This document shows positions 1-10,895 of a stretch of DNA of 64,000 nt, piece by piece; within the stretch, counting starts at the first letter, position 1; the number at the start of each line of letters is the position of its first letter. Source of the DNA: Dryas octopetala (taxonomy: Eukaryota > Streptophyta > Magnoliopsida > Rosales > Rosaceae); contig OY992836.1 in assembly GCA_963921425.1 (NCBI GenBank), positions 9,765,304-9,829,303 on the forward strand, written 5' to 3'. A model generated the notes under the pieces. That model searched no databases. It was not told where the DNA came from and saw only the letters and a list, made by a program, of their open reading frames with translations. The position numbers and the translations under genes were made by a program.

Positions 1-470
1 TTGAATTCAGACTGAAACTGAATTTAGTCTATAGTTGTTTGATAGGCTCACATCGATGGCTTGCTGTGTTGGCTACTCCTTTCATCTCGATGGATTGTTG
101 TATAGTTGTTTTTTTTTTTTTTTTTTTGATAAGGTTGTTGTGTTCTTTTTAGTGAAACGGAATTCAGTAACTGTATAATTGTTTTTTTAATTAAGGTGTA
201 ATTGCATTTTAGTCAAGGTGTAATTGTTTCATCACTTAATTCAGTTTCAGTAAGTGAATTCATAACTGAATTCTTCAATTTAGTGTAATTGAATTTCAGT
301 TTCAGTGTAATTGAATTCTTGAAATTCAGTTTCTTGAAATTCAGTTTTAGTGTAATGAAATTCATTTTCAGTGTTTGATTTTAATTTTAGCAAAATATTG
401 AGTTTTAGCAAAAACTTCAATTCCATAAATAAAAAAATAAAAAAACAGTTTCACCAAAATTTAGTTACAG
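1..470. repeat. AT-rich block of degenerate GAATTCAGTTTCAG repeats
   Basis: No gene seen. From about 160 to 380 short motifs of the type GAATTCAGTTTCAGTGTAATT recur irregularly. A T run lies at about 110-127. This looks like decayed repetitive DNA; no terminal repeats were identified, so the source element is unknown. Confidence 0.5.
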
Positions 471-520
471 TGATGTCAGCGTGTGTCAGCACGTGTCAGC
501 ATACGTCAGCGCGCGTCAGA
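471..520. repeat. Five-unit 10-bp tandem array with GTCAG core
   Basis: Five consecutive decamers share a GTCAG core at the same phase (NNNNGTCAGC, the last unit ending in A). The first four bases of each unit vary: tgat, gtgt, acgt, atac, gcgc. A CACGTG hexamer falls at 490-495 across two units. No gene starts within several kb, so a promoter role is not implied. Confidence 0.85.
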
Positions 521-900
521 AAGGTAATTTAGGATTATAAGTTATATGGAGTTTTAAAAGAGTTTCTAAATGAGTTGGAGTTTTGACAAAATTTTTAAGT
601 GATTAGGAGATTTTAAAATTACGGACTATATTCATATTAATACATATATTGACACATCATTTAATTAATAAATTTAATCAGGTGTGTAACATTATTGTTC
701 AAGTTTAATAACCAAAACAGTGTTGGAATTCTGACCCCAAGGGATTAGAAAAAACAAAAAAAGGTCAGACCACCCAAATTATTACGATATTCTCAAAATG
801 ATGCATGGCCGCATGGGAAAATGACATTGGCACGTAAATTAAGATCATTGAACGATATTGTAATTTAATTAAAGAGTTGAAATGACTACTTTATTATTAA

Positions 901-1448
901 GAGGAAATTACAGATTTGGTCCACTTATTTTATACCTAGTTCAATTTTGGTCCACGATCTTTTTTAAGTTCTGTTTTGGTCCACTAATTGTTTCATTTGT
1001 TCAATAAAGGTCCAGATTTGTGACTTTAAATCTTTTGGGTTGTGTTTTCTTCAATTATAATTGAAGTATAAGTTATATTTCATCATTTCTTAGTCATAAA
1101 AACAAATTTGGAGTATTATAATCTAAGAGAATTGAGATTTGGTGAAATTTGAAAAATTGGCAGTTTTGGGTACCCTACTTTAGGGTCAATTATCTTGAGT
1201 TTTAGAACTCCAATTTGAATGATCTTTATATGGTTGTAAAGAAGAAATGCATAGCTTTAAAACAAGTATATATTTGCTGAATTTGGGTGAGATTTGATAG
1301 GGTAAAAAGCAGGCCAAATTTGAGAAAACAAATCTGGACCTTTATTGAACAAGTGAAACAATTAGTGGACCAAAACAGAACTTAAAAAAGATTGTGGACC
1401 AAAATTGAACTAGGTATAAAATAACTGGACTAAATCTGTAATTTCCTC
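901..1448. mobile_element. Non-autonomous Mutator-type (MULE) inverted-repeat element 1
   Basis: Terminal inverted repeats of about 125 bp begin GAGGAAATTACAGATTT on both sides. The left arm is roughly 901-1025 and the right arm roughly 1322-1448, with a few mismatches. The element is flanked by a perfect 9-bp direct repeat TATTATTAA at 892-900 and 1449-1457. A 9-bp target-site duplication with long terminal repeats is the hallmark of Mutator-like elements. There is no coding capacity in the 548 bp, so it would need a transposase supplied in trans. Confidence 0.9.
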
Positions 1449-1457
1449 TATTATTAA

Positions 1458-2846
1458 TTATCTGCAAAAGTCATATAAATGGACCTAACCCCATGTCACA
1501 TAATAGGAATTACTTGAACCTGGCTCCATTGAAATATGGGTATATTTATATGGTCGTTGTTAGGTTTTAATTAATAATATATTTTACCTATTCTATTGAC
1601 CATGTGAGAACTTGTCGTTCTAGACTTCTAGTGATTAAGTTTGAATCTCATTTTCGTCAATATCTTTTGATAGAAAACCAAAAACAAAATTTATCACTCA
1701 ATCACCTATTAATTTATCTGTTTTTTTTTTAAATAAATTATTATTTTATTAATCTAGGAGGGAGGGATTCAAATTTGAAACACTTCCACTATTACGGAAA
1801 GAAATATTCAAATTAGTCAGTCCATACCAATTTATCTGTAATTATTAAAAAGTTTAGAAAAACATCAAATCATTTTTACTAAATCGATCTTAATTATCAT
1901 TGATTAAAAAAAATCGATCTTATCACCAAAACCCGTCAAGGCAATTTATCATCGATTTAGTAATAAGAAAACGAATCAGTCAATGAGATAACTTTTCCCT
2001 AAATTCCTTTTTCTTCATAAAAAAGTGATCATGATGCCACAAAAGAGAAGCATTATATTAGAAGAGAAAATCAATTTGATGTTTTCTGTTTTGTTGGAAA
2101 ATTAATCAATTTGATACTCTAGTAACTCTACCAAAATAAAAATCAATTTGCTGTTTTAAAAATTCAAATACTTCCAATGAACATGTGTTTTCTATTTCGA
2201 TTTTTGGTGGAGCATCTGAAGATATTGAAAGCAATCACTCATGCATGCTGTGCAAAATTATCGCCATATATATAATTGGACTGCCTCTTTATGCATGTCT
2301 GATGAACTTTTGTTTCTGCTCCAAAGAAATTCAAATCTATTGAAAATGAAAAGTCCGTACGACCATATTATTTATAAGAAAGCAATCCCACGTCGCTGAA
2401 CTAATCATTAGGCCAATGAATAATATTGTGCTGCTATTAAAAAATAAAAAAGAATTATATTGTACGTGCTCTCTCTACATATTTAACTCCAAGTTACAAC
2501 TGTTCAACTACTAATTTATACAAGAATCTTTGTGACCTTTTTTTCTCTATAATATTGAGGACTATATTAAAAAAACAGGCACAAAATTAGCACTAGATTT
2601 TATTCCCTGCTGTCTTCTTCTATACCACATGAGAGGACTTTGAAGCAAAAGGGTACTTTGTATGATGGGAGCAAAAAAATGGGGTTGTTCTGCTTTCTAG
2701 TCTGTTTTCTCCACTCATGTCCTTTGCCTTTCTCTTTCCATGTGTATATTTCCAGAAAATGACACAACTCCCAAATTGCTTTTGGGTCTTTGTTGAGGCA
2801 GACGAGTCATCCCTTCTTTTATATATATCTTCAATATCTTCCCTTA
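1458..2846. other. Intergenic, no gene seen
   Basis: AT-rich sequence without convincing coding potential on either strand. It holds homopolymer runs and short ATCGATCTTA-type duplications near 1880-1925. No RNA gene or complete mobile element was identified. Confidence 0.6.
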
Positions 2847-3093
2847 GGGGGTGTCCCCAACTCAGATTTTAAAGGAGTTTAATGAATTTTAAAATTCATA
2901 GAATCTATCAAAATTCAAAAGAATTGGGTAGAATTCTCATGGAATTTGTTATGTATAAAAAATGCATTCAAATCCATCTAAATCCATCTAAATCCATCAA
3001 AATCTATTAAAATCCTTCACTTAATGAAATTCATGACTTTTTGAAGACTCCTGAATTTTATTAAAATTCATTAAAATCTGAGTTGGGGACACC
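2847..3093. mobile_element. MITE-like inverted-repeat element with GTGTCCCCAACTCAG termini
   Basis: The left end (about 2847-2890) and the right end (about 3050-3093, reverse complement) share GGTGTCCCCAACTCAG followed by an ATTTTAA/AATTTTAA tract. TA dinucleotides flank both ends (2845-2846 and 3094-3095), which could be a 2-bp target duplication, but so short a match can be chance. The right end is followed at about 3115-3148 by a diverged second copy of itself (AAGTTGGGTACACCT), apparently a local duplication of about 41 bp. Superfamily is uncertain. Confidence 0.6.
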
Positions 3094-3463
3094 TAAAGTT
3101 CATTGAAATAAATTAAAATCTAAGTTGGGTACACCTAAATTTCATTGGACTTTTAAAATCCAATGAAATCTAACATTCAATGGGTATATATCAACCAATG
3201 GAAATTTGCAGCATATATGTTTAAATTTTAAATTTCTGATGACCATGGTCAAAAACTAGAATATTGGCATCCTCAACCACATTTTGTGTTGATATTGTTC
3301 TACAGCCAAAATACTGTGATTTTAGGGTTTATGGTTTACTAACTAATTAAAGTCTATGTTAGAATATGACTTAAACAGACGTTTGAAATAATGTAGTTTT
3401 AGACATAAAGAGTAGAAAAATTAGAAGTTTCTCATTAGAGGCGTGATAAAGGCATTTATGAAA

Positions 3464-3891
3464 GGACACTACTTGGGTCACCCCTAGGGGGTACTCCAAG
3501 GTCACCCCTTCCCCCAAAATCGTAATTTTGGTAATGCCAGCTATGATCGGAACCGTTCACTTTTTAGATCACCCATTATAGATCATCTCTGTAAAAAATC
3601 AACTTAATCGGAAATCGTTTTGTTATATAACTGTTGTTGATTAAATAAAAAAAAATCAACGGTTTGGTCAAAAAATCATTCTTTAATTGAAAACCATCAA
3701 CTTTTTCTACTTAATTGACAACAGTTATATAACCAAATGATTTCCGATTGATTTGATTTTTTACAGAAATGATCTTTAATTAATTGTCTAAAAAGTAAAC
3801 GGTTTCGATCATGCACCGGCATTGCCGAAATCGAAATATGAAAGGACGGGGTGACCTTGGAATACCCTTGGGAGTGACCCAAATATTATCC
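3464..3891. mobile_element. Mutator-type foldback element 2, nearly fully palindromic
   Basis: The 428-bp element is close to one long hairpin. Arms of about 190 bp start GGACACTACTTGGGTCAC (left) and GGATAATATTTGGGTCAC (right, reverse complement), and the pairing continues almost to the centre. A perfect 9-bp direct repeat TTTATGAAA flanks it at 3455-3463 and 3892-3900. The small open frame on the minus strand here is only a by-product of the palindrome. Related fragments occur elsewhere in the window (see findings). Confidence 0.88.
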
Positions 3892-3900
3892 TTTATGAAA

Positions 3901-6900
3901 TTGAACATGTAAAACAAGTATGCATCGGTCTTCGATCTCTATACTTATAAAGTGCCTTGTTTTTAAAGGAAATTGATGAAACATCTTGCCTTTTTTCTTA
4001 AAGTGGGGACAGCTATTTAAACTTTTATTTGACAAAAAACACAAATAGGGTTAAATAATAAAAACAAATTTATATGTACAGTACAAGGCATTCTGCTTTT
4101 GCTTTTTATTTCTTTTTGCATATTGCACAAATATGGCTGTGTGTTTGGACTTTGGGGCCATGATATATTGATAAAATACAATTGTGTTCTAGACTTCTAG
4201 GCTATATGAGAAATGGACAAAAGAAATGGGCCCGAGACAAAAGAAAGTGTGCCATCTACGTCTGGGGCCATCTAAGCCATGCCACGACACTCTTGTTGTT
4301 TTATTTTAGCTTGTGGGGGTTACTTGATTGGTGGTACTGTTACTTGTGTTGCGTTGTATAGTAATTAATTCGAGAAACGTCGTCTACCTTCTCAATTAAT
4401 CTTGTCTTTTATTTTTTGATCATGTAGTGTAGTCTTATCATCGATACTGTTTATTTTTAACATCATTGAATAAAGATTATTTTTACAAATATAATCAAAT
4501 CAAAACTCGTTTAATGATATAAAAATTATTAAATAAACAAACGTGGTGAATTTGACTGTCATCAAAATAATTGTATTTGATATAATTACATAATCAAATA
4601 ATTTTTTATTTTATTTATATTTTACAAATTATCAAATAAATAAATCTGGTGAATTTAACCAGAAATAATTAGGCTTACATCCTTTAAAAAAATAATTTTT
4701 AGATAAAGACCGGAGGTGTTTTAAAATTTATAAGAAAATTCTTTTAATTCATAATAATTTATAAAAAAAAATTTTAATTCATAATAAAGTCACTTTAATT
4801 TATAAGAAAATCCTTTTAATTCATAATAAAGTCATTCCCTGATTTGAAGGGCATTTCCCCCAATTTGAAGGGTTTTTCCTCCTAAGTTGTATAGTGGGCT
4901 TTGTAGAGGCTGCATGTTAAGTTTTAACTCCAGAGCCCAAAATCTTGGAGTTAAAACCTAACATAAAGTCGTCAAAGAAATAAAATGACTTAATTAAAAA
5001 CTCTAAATCACTACCGGTCTTAGTCTAAGAAAGACTCATAAAATAGACTGAATTCTAAATCTCTCATTTAACTATTATCAAAATAGTCGTCTATTTATTT
5101 GACACAATTACATAATTAAATAATTTTTCAATTTTGTTAATTTTTTGTAAAGATGATATTTAAATAGTGATCTAGAAAATAAATAGTTTCGATTAAGAAT
5201 CTAAACTGCCAAATCAGAAAAATTAAAAATAATCAATTAATTCTAAAGGATAATATAGCTTCATAATATGACACTTGATATCCATATCAACAGACAGTCC
5301 TGTCCACCACACCAAGAATAGCTAACTAGCTAGAAATGAAGCATTATGCATGCAATTAACAATGTGTTTCTTTGTCAATACCATTTTGAATCACGACACT
5401 ATCCATTGTTTACCTTCAGTTTTTTTGTAGCACATGAATTTGGCAAAATCTGCTTTTCATATATGGGTTTAAAACACAAGCATTTGATTGGAGGGGAGCT
5501 GCGTGTAAAAATTAGAATATCCACGCGTATAATCAAATTAATATTCCTTTCTCATCCAATTAATCTACAAGTGTCATCTCTTATTCTCTTATATGGTACA
5601 TCTCCAACTGAAATTAGGGCGGATGCTCTAATAGCAATATAAGAAAACTTTGGTCATATAATTTTTACTTAAATGAATAATGCCTTCAAAAGAATGGTCG
5701 AATATGGTAAAATTAACGAAGAGTACGTACTAATGAAAATGGACCTAAAATTATAATGTATATTGTAGAGTTTTAAAAGGTTATGATACAAAGCTAAAAA
5801 TGATAAACCTCAAAAGTAATTAGTAATAACTAATAAGTCATATATTGTAAGAGAAAACTTCACATTACTCATGTAAATGTACTCTCAGTGCTGGAGGAGA
5901 GTTGATATGGATGATGTAGAATTTCTAGTTTTAAAGTTCTCTCTCAGAATACTAAAAGTAGGAATAAATATGAGTTTTGGGGAAGTGTTTAAATCAACTG
6001 GGGCTTGTAGTTTGGAATAGTTGCTGCTTTTTTCCACTGTTTCTTGGGTTCCTGCTGTTAGTTTGTATGTAATTTCCTGTTGTTACTTGTGAAGTTGTGC
6101 AGCTTAACTGTTTGAAATAATAAATTATAGGAAGACATCATGCATGTTGCTACTTTAATTTTATAATTCATTAACTAAAATTTTATGATTTTTAAAATTA
6201 TAACCAAAGTCTAATAATATTGTAACCATTTCATGTTGCATAATATTAGTTCATTAGTTTATATTTTTTTCACACATACCAGGCGTCAAATGCTCGGCGG
6301 CCATTTTTGAGCGTTTGGTAGTGCATTTTCACTTCTTTCTCAAGTGCTAATGTATCGGCTTTATATTAGGTTTTAACTCTAAGATTTTGGAGGTGAACCC
6401 ATATATCCTCAAAAATTAAACAAATAATGACATATTTCTTTGACAAGGCAATGGTCAAAAAGCTTTATTTACAAAAAAAAAAAATATATATATATATATA
6501 TATGATTTTTTTCCAAATAAGAAATGTTAGAAGGACTAAACTTTAATTTTTCCTAAGAACAAAAGAAGAGAAGAAGGAATTATGCAAATTAACTACAAGT
6601 GGTAACTCAGTCATTGCAAAATAAATTAAATTTTGTTGAGACCATTGTTTTTCGCGAATGAGTTGAGAACTAATGATTTTGTATTGTGGCTCTAACCCTA
6701 GTTTATAAATGATGTGAAGCATGGGAAAATTCTCTATTGCAGTCACATGTTGCATGAATTCAGCATATATATTCTGTTAAAAAAATGTAAATATCGAAAA
6801 AAAAAGTTTTGCACGGGACAGTCTAGATGGTAAGACCATCTAATATTATGGCATCATATGTTGTATTTGTTTTAAAAAATTGTAATTTCTACTTAAATAA

Positions 6901-7855
6901 AGATGCATGTTAGTATATCAATGGCTATTGTACCACATACATAGCATGACTATCCAACTGAAAAATCTCTCGTAAATGTGAAGCGTTGAGAAGCCAATCA
7001 AACTGTTCAAAAGTCAATAAGCTTATTGGGTTTGTTATGAAGCAAAAAACTGTTCAAGCTTCGTTAGGTAGCTAGATAAGGCCCAAGCCCAGCACTTTCT
7101 ATATATATACTTTTTGTTTGATTGTATTATTAGGCCAACAACAAGCAACTTGGGCTTTTAATGCACAAGTCTATTAAGACCCGACGAATTTATTAACAGT
7201 AAATTAGATTTTATTACCAAACTACTAATAAATTTGATAAGGAAGACATTGAGATACTAACTCAACTTCCACAAATGCAGCTCGAATTTTGTTATGAAAT
7301 TCAAGTAATTAAGCTGATTGTTCTTCTTACCAACATTATTAGTGCTCCAACCCTAGAATCTAATTGAGCCCAAAACACCAATGAACTTAATTGAAGGGGG
7401 GATAAAATTAATGATTGAAATTGGATTAGCTGGGTGGGTAGTAGCGCGTGGTGAGGTTAGACTCCACCCACCATATATCCAGTCCAAATAAACTGAAACA
7501 TCGTGAACATGAGAGTGAGCCAAAACGACGTACATACCAATGTTTTAAGATGATGTCTTTCTCATTCTTTGTCCTCATCTCACTTTTATCATCCAAAACA
7601 AAACACCACACCCAAACCGATCAATTTAACTTATTTAAAACCTACACACAACCAAACAAAAACAGATGATCCATTTTTGCATGTCTACTGTCAAGTCTGT
7701 CAGCCTTTTGCTTCATGCTTTCCTCCCTACTTATCCGCCCACTGGTTTCGTCTTTGCTTTATGTCCACTTCACAATTTCCTCCCAGATTCTTCCAGACAT
7801 TTTCCTCTTCTTATCCCTTACAGTTACTCTCACAGTCTCACCTTAATTAATTAAC
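3901..7855. other. Intergenic, repeat remnants, no gene seen
   Basis: AT-rich and without recognisable coding sequence. It contains a TA microsatellite at about 6484-6503, an inverted TTTTAACTCCA pair at about 4920-4957, and fragments at about 4440-4560 and 5090-5205 resembling the arm core of the 3464-3891 foldback element. Short open frames (for example 5346-5642) have no recognisable motif. Confidence 0.6.
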
Positions 7856-7863
7856 CTTAAACT

Positions 7864-8386
7864 CACCGGCGGATCCAAGGTGGGGTCAATGGGGTCAATT
7901 GACCCCATGAACCCATAAATCTCCCTCTAGATGAAAATTTTTGACCCCATGGTTCATGGCATCTCCTTGAAGTTGCAGGGGCAAGAAATGGTGGAAAGTT
8001 TTTGTGAAAATGTTTGAAAGAGACAAGAAGAAGAAGAAGAAAGTGGATCACGTGTCTAGGAGGTGTGATTTTATTTTATTTTATTTTTTTTTAAACTCAG
8101 AGACTTGTCAAAATGACGTCGTTTTGACAATTTTATTTAAAAAACAAAAATTGAAAGACTTAACATTCAAACAACACATATGTCGACAATCCTTTTTTGT
8201 CTTTCACATTGAGAAAGAATAGGGCCCTAAACCCAAACCCAATTTGACTATAGTCTCACCCAAACTCAATTCAACTCTCACGCATATGGTGAAGCTCGCC
8301 GTCACAAAAGGTGTCGCCGCCGTTGACTCTCACGCACTCGACTTGAATCTTGACCCCATAAACAATGATTTCTAGATCCGCCACTG
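7864..8386. mobile_element. Non-autonomous hAT element (MITE) upstream of the ATL gene
   Basis: Terminal inverted repeats are CACCGGCGGATCC on the left and CAGTGGCGGATCT on the right (reverse complement); both continue into a GGGGTCAA-type stretch. A perfect 8-bp target duplication CTTAAACT is present at 7856-7863 and 8387-8394, as expected for hAT transposition. The 523 bp have no transposase. The element ends 290 bp before the ATL start codon. It carries several TTGAC[CT] W-box cores, a CACGTG at 8049-8054 and a TGACGT at 8114-8119. Confidence 0.9.
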
Positions 8387-8539
8387 CTTAAACTAATTCT
8401 TTTTTTTGGTCGAACCTTAAACTAATTCATTTTCTCACATTTTGGCCCACCGATTCATTAAATTCTTAAGACTTCAGACTTGCTCTCCAAGCAAACTCCT
8501 CATCTCACCACCTCTAGCCGCCGGTAGCTACCGTTACGC

Positions 8540-8545
8540 CACGTG
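8540..8545. promoter_or_regulatory. G-box (CACGTG) upstream of the ATL gene
   Basis: CACGTG sits in the context GCCACGTGTC, 131 bp before the ATL start codon. bZIP and bHLH factors bind this core, and the CCACGTGTC form resembles an ABA-response element. A CT-rich stretch (about 8570-8600) between it and the ATG looks like 5' leader. Function is inferred from the motif only. Confidence 0.45.
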
Positions 8546-8675
8546 TCACAACCTGACAATTCCAAGTTTGCTTTCTCTCTCTCACTCTCTCTTCTCTTTA
8601 ATAATTAGTACCGGCCCATTTCTCAATTTTACCAATCCCCAATTCTCATTCAGAATTAACCGATCCAAATTGCGA

Positions 8676-9830
8676 ATGAGAGCGAACCGGTTCGATCTCA
8701 GACACCGTCCGGTCTGGACCCACCTACTCCTCTTCCTTCTCCTCTTCCCGGTTCACCGCAACGTCAATGCTCAGCCAATCACCACCACCGAACTACAGAC
8801 CAACAACTATGGCTACCTCGCCAACTTCAACTCCTCAATGGCGATGGTCCTCGTCTTCCTCGTCTGCGCCTTCTTCCTCATGGGCTTCTTCTCCATCTAC
8901 ATTCGCCGCTGCGCCGAGTCCCACATCGCCGCCGGAGCGTCCCTCGCTCCCGCAGCCGCCGGATCCCCCTCCCCCTCTCGCCGCCGCCGGGGACTCGACC
9001 CGGCTGTGATCGACAGCTTCCCGGTCTTCGTCTACTCGGCCGTCAAGGACCTCAAGATCGGGAAAGGAGCTCTGGAGTGCGCGGTGTGCTTGAGCGAGTT
9101 CGACGACTGCGAAACGCTGCGTTTGCTCCCCAAATGCGACCACGTGTTCCATCCCGACTGCATCGACGAGTGGCTCGCCTCTCACGTGACGTGTCCAGTT
9201 TGCCGGGCCAAGCTCGCGCCACCAGCTGAGTCGGACGCTCCAGCAACCGAGTCGAACCTCCAGGAAAGTTCGAGTACAAACACTGAACTTAATTCGCCAC
9301 AAAACGACGTCGTAGTTGTCCATGTGAATGCAAGTGAGAGTAGGGACCCACCACAAGCGGTAGAGATCGTGAACCGTCCAGCGAAGTCGCGAATATTCTC
9401 TGGAAAGTTCCCGAGGTCGCACTCGACGGGTCACTCACTGGTTCAACCCAAACCCGGGTTGAACACGGAGCGGTACACGCTGAGACTGCCGGAGGAGGTG
9501 AGGAGGCAGCTGGTTTTGGGTTCTAGCGGGAATTGTAAGCTGAGGCGCACCACTAGCTTCGGCGTCGTTTTGCCGAGGCTAGGGAGCTCCAGGAAGGGGT
9601 ATAGGTGGTATGAAGAAGTGGGGAAAAGTAGCGGGCGGTTCGAGCCGTGGGTTTTAACTATGACGCCGCCGTTTTTTGCGAGGGCAGGTTCCGTTAAGTC
9701 TTCGTCTAAGGGTGGTGATGGAGATGGGATGGTTGGGAGGCCGCTGCTAACGTCCGTTAGAATGCCGTTAGAATGTCTGAATGTCAAGGAGGAGAGGTGC
9801 CAAGAATCCAAATCTCGGCTTCCTGTTTGA
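8676..9830 (+). CDS. ATL-family RING-H2 E3 ubiquitin ligase, intronless
   Basis: Membrane-anchored RING-H2 ubiquitin ligase of the ATL family, which moves ubiquitin from an E2 to substrates at membranes. The first ATG of the frame, at 8676, gives 384 residues; an upstream extension has only non-ATG starts and lacks family features. Visible in order: N-terminal hydrophobic leader (about 13-32, possible signal peptide), transmembrane helix about 56-76, the ATL GLD motif at 106-108, and RING-H2 ligands C135, C138, C154, H156, H159, C162, C173 and C176 (C-X2-C-X15-C-X-H-X2-H-X2-C-X10-C-X2-C). The family's invariant PVCR follows. The long Ser/basic C-terminal tail and two hydrophobic segments resemble the ATL6/ATL31 subgroup, known for roles in defence and carbon/nitrogen response; subgroup is inferred. 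Being intronless is normal for ATL genes. A W-box-rich hAT element lies just upstream. Confidence 0.93.
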   Translation: MRANRFDLRHRPVWTHLLLFLLLFPVHRNVNAQPITTTELQTNNYGYLANFNSSMAMVLVFLVCAFFLMGFFSIYIRRCAESHIAAGASLAPAAAGSPSPSRRRRGLDPAVIDSFPVFVYSAVKDLKIGKGALECAVCLSEFDDCETLRLLPKCDHVFHPDCIDEWLASHVTCPVCRAKLAPPAESDAPATESNLQESSSTNTELNSPQNDVVVVHVNASESRDPPQAVEIVNRPAKSRIFSGKFPRSHSTGHSLVQPKPGLNTERYTLRLPEEVRRQLVLGSSGNCKLRRTTSFGVVLPRLGSSRKGYRWYEEVGKSSGRFEPWVLTMTPPFFARAGSVKSSSKGGDGDGMVGRPLLTSVRMPLECLNVKEERCQESKSRLPV

Positions 9831-10535
9831 ATTTTGTCCATAAAATTTGTACATAATATTTTAATTTTAAATTTGGTTAATTTCCATTTGAAACAAGAAT
9901 AAGACTTTGCATTCGTTCTATTTTCTGTTTTTTCTGTTGTATTAGGCTATTAGCTACAACAGATACTGATTAATGTACCAGTGATGGGTTGATTGTCATG
10001 AGTCATGGCCCAAATTTGATTGGTACTGTGTCCAAATTTTAGGCAGAGACTGAGAGTATTCAGTCTAACCAAACAGATGGAGATATTGTAGGGGCCGGGG
10101 AGAACTATTTATATTTAATGTACTTGACCTAACTTGGGCTAGGTGGTTCATCTATTTGCCTTGAAGTTTTCATGAAGTTTAGCATTTCTTTTTGGCAACA
10201 TGTGATGAGTAAGTTTCGTTTGAAAAGGACGAAGATACTTCTGGTGGAGTTTCAACTTAAGTTTCTTAAAAGCTCCGAATAAAGAAAACCTTAAAGTTTC
10301 TTAATTGTCTAGCTTAATTAATACACATTGTGAAATCACATTCATCACATTTCGACCTCTCATACTTATCACGTTCCTTGGTGGGTGAGACAAGTTATCG
10401 AGGTCACAAAACACTTGTTCCTTGGGCCTACCTACTACAAATTTTCCCTCAACTAAGGAACGAGAGGAAAATAGAGCAAATTGATGGAGACCCAATCTTG
10501 GATGTCCACGGAGTCAGTAGGGCAATGGTCGGGTG
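9831..10535. other. 3' flank of the ATL gene, no further gene
   Basis: AT-rich sequence after the stop codon; the 3' UTR should lie in the first few hundred bases, but no clear AATAAA was found near. The 74-codon frame at about 10330-10554 has no recognisable motif and runs into the next inverted-repeat element. Confidence 0.5.
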
Positions 10536-10886
10536 TAGAGAAAAACTTGTGTGAGGAGTCTCTTGCCACCTCCTCTTGCTGAGTGGCACAATCACCTACA
10601 TTCAAGTCGATCGATTAAAACAAATTCAAATCTAGCTTAGTTAGTCGAGAGTTTTATTTGTGTTTAAAAAATTGGGAGTTCAAACCCGACCACACCTTTG
10701 TCTTTAATTTTCAGAAAATAAAACATGGAGCATGAAAGAGATCGGCAAAGTTAGAAATATGGATTTAGAGAAAATTAAGGAAATAACAATGGTAATTAAA
10801 AGTTAAACATGTGTAAAGTTTTAAGTGGGTTGGTTGCGCCACTCAGCAAAGTGACATGGCAAGAGGCTCCCCACCAAAGTTTTTCT
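10536..10886. mobile_element. MITE-like element with GAGAAAAACTT termini
   Basis: The left arm (about 10536-10595) and the right arm (about 10835-10886) are inverted copies sharing AGAAAAACTT, then CTCTTGCCA, then GCTGAGTGGC. Imperfect 9-bp flanks GGTCGGGTG (10527-10535) and GGTCTGGTG (10887-10895) match at 8 of 9 positions, suggesting a Mutator-type insertion. The interior is AT-rich and non-coding. Confidence 0.72.
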
Positions 10887-10895
10887 GGTCTGGTG

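Noticed and set aside
8442..8675. N-terminal extension of the ATL protein by 78 residues
   Set aside because: The extension opens on TTG, not ATG, is rich in Ser and lacks family features; the ATG at 8676 gives a normal ATL layout.
8835..9434. 199-codon frame antisense to the ATL gene
   Set aside because: Shadow of GC-rich coding sequence; no domain and strongly biased Arg/Glu/Gly composition.
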